Positions 31,008 to 36,728 of a stretch of DNA of 36,728 nt are shown in pieces (within the stretch, counting starts at the first letter, position 1; each line of letters opens with the position of its first letter). The translations under genes were made by a program, and so were the position numbers. Below the pieces are notes generated by a model, which saw nothing but the letters and a program-made list of their open reading frames with translations, was not told the origin of the DNA and ran no database searches. Source of the DNA: Nemertoderma westbladi (Eukaryota > Xenacoelomorpha > Nemertodermatida > Nemertodermatidae); assembly GCA_032718475.1 (NCBI GenBank), contig JAUCBJ010004878.1:1-36728 (forward strand), given 5' to 3'.

Positions 31008-31980
31008 TACAGTAGTGCTGGGACAACTATGGCTAAGTTGGTTAATAGAAAGCATCACGTCTGCAGAGTAACACAAAGTCAAAGTTACATTTTACAGGGA
31101 TCTCGTATTTTCCATGTTTAATGGTTTTTTCAATCGTATTTTCCACTTTATCACATTGATTAGAATCACTAATTCATAGGCAACACAAAGTCATTTATAT
31201 CCGTCACAAGACAAGGGAATACTCTTGTTGCGTAGTGTGTGGGTGTCAAAAACAACCTCATCCAAACCATAATTCTTTCTACACATCGAATGAGCCGTAT
31301 CTTTGGTATAGACTTTGCTGTTAATGTGTAATGTAACTGTTAGTGTTTGGTATTTTGGTTTTATATCCGTTCCCTTTCCAGTTTACCCATAATCATTGTT
31401 TCTAAAGACACACCGATACATTATATTTACTTATACTTATCTGTTTGTTTGTGCTGCTGTAAGTGATAATTTCGTTTTTGTGATTGTGATCTTTCCCACT
31501 TAGATTAAATAGAATTAGATAAAATTCTAATTAAATAGATTTAATAAAAATTAAATAAATTAGATTAAATAAAAAATTGTAAAAGATAAAAATATAGTTC
31601 CTTAAAATAACTTAATACAATTTATAATAAAATATTATAAACATCTTCTAGAAATATCGTATGTTTGTCAATAAGAAGGATATTATATTGCACCTTAACT
31701 TAGTCGAGCGCCTAAGAAGGAACAATTTTGAAGAAAATAATATTATTTTCGTATACTTACGTATTGCTATTGGTGGCGAGACGATGATAAAAGTATAGGA
31801 AGCTGTAATGTTTGTAGGCCTACGTAGGAATTGAACAATTAGTTTAATGTTATTTACGTTTAATAATTAATCAACGTTTTTACTACCAAAATAATAAATA
31901 AATGATTTCAAGTTTACATAATAATATCATGAATAATAATAGATACGATAGCACCGAATAAAACTGCAATATTTCATGAA
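31008..31980. other. AT-rich FIG4 3' flank
   Basis: No further gene. It may include eroded upstream sequence of the preceding LINE. A clear minus-strand AATAAA for FIG4 was not identified. One gtaggcctacg at about 31816. Confidence 0.3.
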
Positions 31981-33071
31981 TTATATTAAATTAGCACTTG
32001 CTACATATTTCCTATACAATTCCTTGTCTTTGGCCGATATCTCAAAAGTATCCCCGTTGGCCAATCCAACGTACTTCCTATAAACAGACCTAGTCGAGGT
32101 GCTTATAGGTTTTATATTAACGCAGTAGGAACTGTCGGTGTAAACATTGGCACTGCGGTTGTGTTCAGGGTGGGAACATATTCTGTCTGGGGAGGTGGAA
32201 CGGTTTGCCTCTGAAGGAGGGGTTTTCTGTACCACCGAATAACTGGGTTTCTGTGCCATTAAGGAACGGGCGTTCTGTGTCTCTGGGGAACGAGTGTTAT
32301 ATGCTATTGTAGAACGAGTGTACTGTGTAACTTGGTAACTAGTGTTCTTTGCTACTTCCGAGTGAGTTTTCTCTCCAGCTGGCAACCCAATATCTCTTCC
32401 AGCAGTCCCAGTAAACATTCCGGCCCGAACCCCCATCGCGACGTAGTCTCGGTAGACCTCCAGACTGGCCTCTGACGGACGACCAACGGCGACCCCATAG
32501 GTCTGCAGCATCGCTGGGAAACACTCGTCCAGCGAGCGCGAGGAACGTTCCACCGCGCGTTCCGAACCCATATCTGAGTCCTCGGAACTACTGCTGCTCG
32601 CCGCGCCGTCGGTGTCATCGTCGGTCGGACGCGGGTCCGCCGACAGACCGCCGACGCTGGCCATCCGCACCTCCACGGGACGCCGCCTACCGGAGACGCC
32701 CCGAACTTTAAACGGACTGAGTTGGGCGTAGTAGCCGGTCGGATGGGCCCCGCCCGGCGTCCGCTGCGAACGGAGGATCTCCAACTCGAACCGCGTCGCG
32801 AGTGACGTCATCTCGTAGGGTCTGTAGAACTCCATGTATGCGGAGACCACGGGGTCACTAGAGGGGGCGACCACCGTGGCCAGACACCCCGAGGTTGACT
32901 TTTGGACCTCGTCCAGCGGACGAGGCAACGCGGCCATAGTCTCGTCGTCGCACCACCGGTTGCACGCTGGCCGCGGCGTTGGTCCCAGACTAAGGGACTG
33001 CGGGTAGTGCAGATACACGTCGGTAGTCATGTCCCACAGATGTTCTTTCCCGTGCTCCGGTACAAATTTAC
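31981..33071 (-). CDS. FIG4: FIG4 (SAC3) phosphoinositide phosphatase, C-terminal coding exon
   Basis: FIG4 is the PI(3,5)P2 5-phosphatase that works with PIKfyve and VAC14 on endolysosomal membranes. This exon holds only the region after the catalytic SAC domain. Acceptor cgttccag|GTAAATTTG at 33072/33071; the first two bases complete a split codon (phase 1), as expected for ..FLG|-F. The start, FVPEHGKEHLWDMTTDVYLH, matches the human [21 protein letters not shown] block. LPRPLDEV, MEFYRPYEM and SPFKVR follow in the same order as in human FIG4. Next come an acidic SSSSSEDSD stretch, LQTYGV...LEVYRDYV, and a Ser/Thr-rich linker that looks species-specific. Two YRKYV motifs end the protein before TAA at 31981-31983. 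At 363 residues the exon is close to the equivalent human segment. The frame has an internal Met at 33030, but that is not the true start. Upstream exons are off the right edge. Confidence 0.92.
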
Positions 33072-33370
33072 CTGGAACGAGTTAGAATACAATATTACAA
33101 TAATACAATAAACTTTATTTATATATTTAGCTATAAAGTGACCGGGCCTATATCAGGCCAGGTCTACTGTGCCCAGAAATCTTGCCACCTCAAAATGCAA
33201 CATTAAGGTGGTAACATTTGTTGCTGCATTGCATAGTACCCCTTACTAAGGATATTTATGAATCCAACTGCACATGCACCATTGGACAAAAATAGACCAA
33301 ATACATATCCACATACATAACCCGTTACCACTTCTCATGTTCTTGAAGACTGGGTAAGAAGTTTCCTAAG
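33072..33370. other. FIG4 intron start, no gene
   Basis: Polypyrimidine tract and acceptor of the FIG4 exon on the minus strand, then sequence with a cgggcctatatcaggcc hairpin at 33142-33160. Nothing else recognised. Confidence 0.35.
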
Positions 33371-34729
33371 GTGGTTCTGATTGTGTGCTATTCTCCAACT
33401 AGTGTTGCCCCTGTAGAGGTGGAAAATTTCGACCACAATCTAGAAGCAGCTACTGATGGAGTGGATCAGATGCACATGCTTTACTCTTTGCTCCATCACC
33501 AAATTATCGTGGCTAAGGCAAAACTTAATCTCTTGCCAGAGCATGACTGGTCCTCTCTATTGAAACAGCCAAGTGTGAGATCCAGCTTCACACTAGACCC
33601 GAGCAACAGATACGAGACCCTTGCATCTGAGGCAACAGATCATTGTGAGGGCTATACTGCCTTCACAGAATCAGGTAAGGCAGCAGCTGCAGAAACAGTT
33701 GATGTATACCCGCGAAACAAAAAAAAGCACCCTGCTCGGACCACAGAATTCGGAAGTGTCGAGAGAATATCACTAAGGCACAGAGAGAGTTACGGCTCAA
33801 ACAGACTACAGCGGCTAAGAATCCAGTTAATGCTGCACCTAGGTCCCTGAATAGGCAGTACTAGGATAATCTACATGGAGGATGGAGCTTATCAACAAGC
33901 ACGTTGATGCCATCAATGATGCCAATCGACAACTTGGTGACTGGGTTCATAATGGGTTCCGTAAAGGTCGTGGGACCATGGAGCCCATTGTGGCAATTAG
34001 AAGGATAATTGGAGAGTTATCAAAAAAGAAAGACAGGCATCTGGCTTTCATCTTTGTTGACTTTGTTATGGCCTTTGATTCAGTCTCTCGCTCACGTATG
34101 TTCAGCAGTACTGTATTTGCATTATATGGGATTCCTGATGAAATTATTGCAGCAATCAGATTAGTATACGATGGTTCGACAACATTTGTGTCTATTGTTT
34201 ATGGTGACACAGATCCATTTGAAGTGTTATGGGGCGTCCTCCAGGGAGACACACTTGCACCTTTCTTATTCATAGTAATTGTGGTTGACTATGTTCTACG
34301 CATGTCCGTCCTTATGTCATCATAATGATGATGGGGTGATGGTAACTCCACCTACTGGCTCCAGACAGAAGTCGGGGAAATCCAGACATACCTCATCTAG
34401 ACTAGAGGGAGCCCAACTTATCTATCACTAGAGGGAGCCCAACGGCTGAGCTCATTAGAACAGGCTGCTAAAACTAGTGTTGGTACTTTTGTTAACTCCA
34501 AGAAGACCAACATTGGGACAGTTAACTTCGACAGTCCTTAGGTAATATCTGATCGTATAACCATCAGCTCTAAGGATGGTTTGTTTGAGCATGTGGATCT
34601 ATTGTAGATCATTTTGATCGTGGATCCGAAAAGTGAGTCAGTGAGTAGTCAGGTGAGGACCTTCGAATACGTAAGGGTTATACATATACATGGTAGCATT
34701 GAATCCATGATTAGGAAGTCGGAGCAATA
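33371..34729 (+). pseudogene. Degenerate LINE: endonuclease remnant and reverse transcriptase
   Basis: 33371-33850 encodes an endonuclease remnant (VLIVCYSPTSV...EVENFDHNL) fused by internal deletion to the linker region (AKAKLNLLPEHDWSSLL, then AAAETVDVYPRNKKKHPAR). After a break, 33882-34325 encodes RT fingers and palm: NGFRKGRGTMEPIVAIRRI, the first catalytic Asp in FIFVDFVMAFDSV, YGIPDEIIAAIRLVYDG, and GVLQGDTLAPFLFIV. The second catalytic block (YADD-like) is lost in a decayed stretch after 34326. It lies in a FIG4 intron, antisense to FIG4, and is incapable of producing an active protein as read here. Related to 16735-17330. Clade not assigned. Confidence 0.88.
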
Positions 34730-35514
34730 TACAAAAAAGTGGCCAAAACATACAAAAAAGTAAGAACAAGATGTAATACCATTTCTACTGAATGAAATCT
34801 CATGAAATAACATGTTACAGGTAGACATTTTCATCAGGAATCTAGGAAACCATGTTTGCTAAACGCTACTGTAAATAAATAGCCTTAAATTTTGCTTGAT
34901 ATCGTCAAAAACCACGGAAAACGTGATGTTTTGACAAAAAATTATTAGGAGCAGTTAAATAAGGATTTCTAGTTTCTATCTGATGTCAATAAAAGTTAAT
35001 GTGTTATATACCAAATGAAAGCTCGAAAATTTGTCTATAAATTTTAAGAAACATCATATCTGTAGATGTATAGTTTGCATATAGGAGATCCTGTAACACT
35101 TTGTTTTCTATTACACCACTAAAAAGGTCCCCAATGGCAAAAATTGAATAATGGCAATTGTGGTTACAGGCACACCTAGACATTTTTTAAGAATCCGTAA
35201 TTACTCAGCTGTAACACACAAAGACAATTATACAAATTCATCAAAAACTTTTGAAGATGTGGGTTTGAAGAGCCTCAGATCGAGATAAAAAAAACCCTAA
35301 ACTGGTCCCTCCTGTAACCAACGTTAAAGCTGATAGAATCGCATACAATTGGTACCTCGGTAACAGTTCTGAAATCCTCCTTGAAAATGCTTTCATTTGA
35401 TGTATAATGGTCATACGCAGCATTTATAATGTGTGTTTGGCAGTGTCAGTCGTACCATAAAACGTCCACATCAAACGGAAGGTTACAGGGGGACAAGTGT
35501 CACACGCCTGTCAC

Positions 35515-35803
35515 CAAGGTTCCACCTTGGTGTAGTGGTTGCATTGAATTCACATCTCCCGTAGGTCGTGGGTTCGATCCTCACATGGGGCCAGGGCAGT
35601 TTTCGTTTCGGCACGAATGCATTAAAGGGACCAGCCAGGGCGCATCTCTGCCTTGCATCCTTAAGTGGTAGCTAAATGAGTACTGGAGTTTCCTCTGGGG
35701 AGTAACGTAACGTTCTGGGGGGACCGCACTGGAAATAAGTCGTCAGACTTTGTGCGTAATCCCTGGCCTAGCGGCCGAAGAAAATTTACTTTACTTTACT
35801 TTA
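35515..35803 (+). mobile_element. tRNA-derived SINE
   Basis: The head has a pol III A box (tggtgtagtggtt, 35529-35541) and a B box (gggttcgatcc, 35570-35580) at tRNA spacing. A ~190-bp body follows, then a tail of tttac repeats (35786-35803). The body after the B box and the repeat tail mark it as a SINE rather than a tRNA gene. Confidence 0.75.
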
Positions 35804-35884
35804 ACCAATTATCCTATTAAAATAATGGTTACAGGCAGTGGACAGGAAGGGACAAGCAGTATATTTTTTTTACAAGCAAAAAGC

Positions 35885-36093
35885 AAACAGTCGGCCGAAG
35901 CCGGAGGCGACCCGAAGGCTCCTCTTTCGATAGCTGCTACCCGAGGGTAGGGGTGGGCGCTACTCCTATTGGGCCTACTGGTACTCATTTTATCGACCCT
36001 AGTGGATGAAAGGCTGAGTGGACCCTTGCGGGGCTGAACCTACAACCATTAGATTGCAGGCCCGGCGATCAACCAACTGAGCTACCCCGCCTT
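35885..36093 (-). mobile_element. tRNA-derived SINE with conserved GTCGATAAAATGAGTACCAG segment
   Basis: On the minus strand the head is ggcggggtagctcagttgg (A box) and later ggttgtaggttcagcccc (B box). After the tRNA part comes ctttcatccactagggtcga, then taaaatgagtaccagt. This body segment recurs in SINEs of several marine invertebrates as far as I recall. The GC-rich 3' part ends near 35885. It is antisense to the neighbouring SINE. Confidence 0.72.
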
Positions 36094-36246
36094 CATTTTT
36101 TTGCATTTTTTTTACAGATCATATTTAAGGTCGGCCAATACATTGAATTCTACAGACTCTGAGCTTCCAGAATATATCATATGTTGGGTTTTGAGAAACT
36201 TTATTTTTTCCCAAAAAATGACTCTGGTTTGGCCACTTTTTTTGTA

Positions 36247-36585
36247 AATCGCCCCAGTCACTATTTAGACGTATTGAGAATACGTCGGAAACTTAAGGTC
36301 CGACTATTTAGAGCAGCAGTAGTTCCAGTACTCCTCTATGGGAGTCCATGCTGGGCTCTAACTGCTGAGGACACCAAATCTCTGGATGGCACATTCACAA
36401 GAATGCTACGCCGGGTTCATTGTGTCAAGTACAATGCACACCTCTTCAATCAGACACTATATAACATTGGAGGTGTCTCATTGGTTCCCCCAAACTTGAC
36501 ACTTGAAGAAAGCCGTCTCCGCTTTGCAGATCCTTCCGGTTCGCCAGCCAATGAATCTCGTGAATTTGTTTCCAGCAATTAGGTA
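36247..36585 (+). pseudogene. LINE C-terminal region resuming after the insertion
   Basis: The frame reads RRKLKVRLFRAAVVPVLLYG, then SPCWALTAEDTKSLDG, FTRMLRRVHCVKY, and EESRLRFADPSG. This is the typical tail of the same LINE: R.fraaV..vLLYGs..W.lt, cytRMLR, RLRFA. It continues the element broken at 34729. It loses similarity near 36560. Confidence 0.82.
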
Positions 36586-36728
36586 TATCCTGAAAATTTA
36601 CGTGATCTTGAATGTAAACAAAAACAAAACATAAGAAAATTAAGGGGAAGGGGGGGGGGGGGGGTACGAATCGTACACCCACAAGGCGCTTTTTGTTTTA
36701 ATAATTATAATTTAAAATTATAAATGTC
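36586..36728. other. FIG4 intron end of window
   Basis: 15 G at 36650-36664 and AT-rich flanks. Nothing else seen. Confidence 0.3.

Larger units (their letters stand above)
34730..36246. mobile_element. TA-flanked inverted-repeat element inserted in the LINE
   Basis: The left end tacaaaaaagtggccaaa (34730) and right end tttggccactttttttgta (to 36246) are reverse complements over about 18 bp, with TA at both outer edges. LINE sequence stops at the left edge and resumes at the right edge, judged against the uninterrupted copy at 17140-17220. The interior has no transposase seen, but two SINEs in opposite orientation and several ggttacagg words. A Tc1/mariner-type non-autonomous element is likely, inferred from the TA ends. 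Confidence 0.6.

Noticed and set aside
35515-36093. Functional tRNA genes
   Set aside because: Both have A and B boxes but lack a convincing complete cloverleaf. Both continue into SINE bodies, one with a tttac repeat tail.
33072-36728. An upstream FIG4 exon in the right end of the window
   Set aside because: No minus-strand frame encodes the expected segment before the FLG junction. The region is LINE, SINE and TA-element sequence.
1-36728. Hammerhead-type ribozymes
   Set aside because: Scanned for a CTGATGA core paired with a GAAA segment near the foldbacks; none fits.

Overview
This window looks like nuclear DNA of an invertebrate animal, probably marine. Three things point to this. Genes are split by GT-AG introns and encode metazoan proteins (the TRAP-delta subunit SSR4, and FIG4). 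Intergenic and intronic DNA is AT-rich and full of transposon debris: non-LTR retrotransposons, tRNA-derived SINEs, hAT-like and TA-flanked elements, and many foldback elements. There are long poly-C/poly-G tracts and a frequent palindrome GTAGGCCTAC. I cannot name the species or phylum from sequence alone.

Genes. (1) SSR4 is on the minus strand. I assembled four exons by hand at 20964-21036, 20126-20244, 4489-4590 and 3932-4057; the last exon (membrane anchor) lies beyond the left edge. (2) An intact, intronless IMP dehydrogenase (5958-7502, plus strand) sits inside the 15.5-kb second intron of SSR4, in antisense. (3) A complete, intronless, short-form gluconokinase lies at 27320-27802 (plus). 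(4) The long terminal coding exon of FIG4 lies at 31981-33071 (minus); its upstream exons are off the right edge. (5) A possible unidentified first exon with an AT-hook-like motif lies at 25107-25358 (minus).

Repeats. From 7890 to 16724 the SSR4 intron holds an 8.8-kb minisatellite. Its 22-bp unit is made of two related 11-mers. Most of the array is two large tandem blocks, 8431-12571 and 12572-15740, whose lengths differ by exactly one ~950-bp internal duplication plus one 22-bp unit. The array runs directly into a decayed LINE fragment. Next come a decayed hAT-like transposase remnant, a hAT-type MITE with an 8-bp target duplication nested in an older inverted-repeat element just upstream of SSR4, a 68-bp tandem array related to single copies elsewhere, and several foldbacks (816-1585, 2328-2480, 5355-5522, 26613-26950, 27904-28823). 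The right end is the FIG4 intron. It carries a second LINE copy interrupted by a 1.5-kb TA-flanked inverted-repeat element that contains two oppositely oriented SINEs.

The main biological point is the nested layout: SSR4 pre-mRNA must cross a whole antisense housekeeping gene and about 400 minisatellite units. No CRISPR, operon or bacterial-style system is present.
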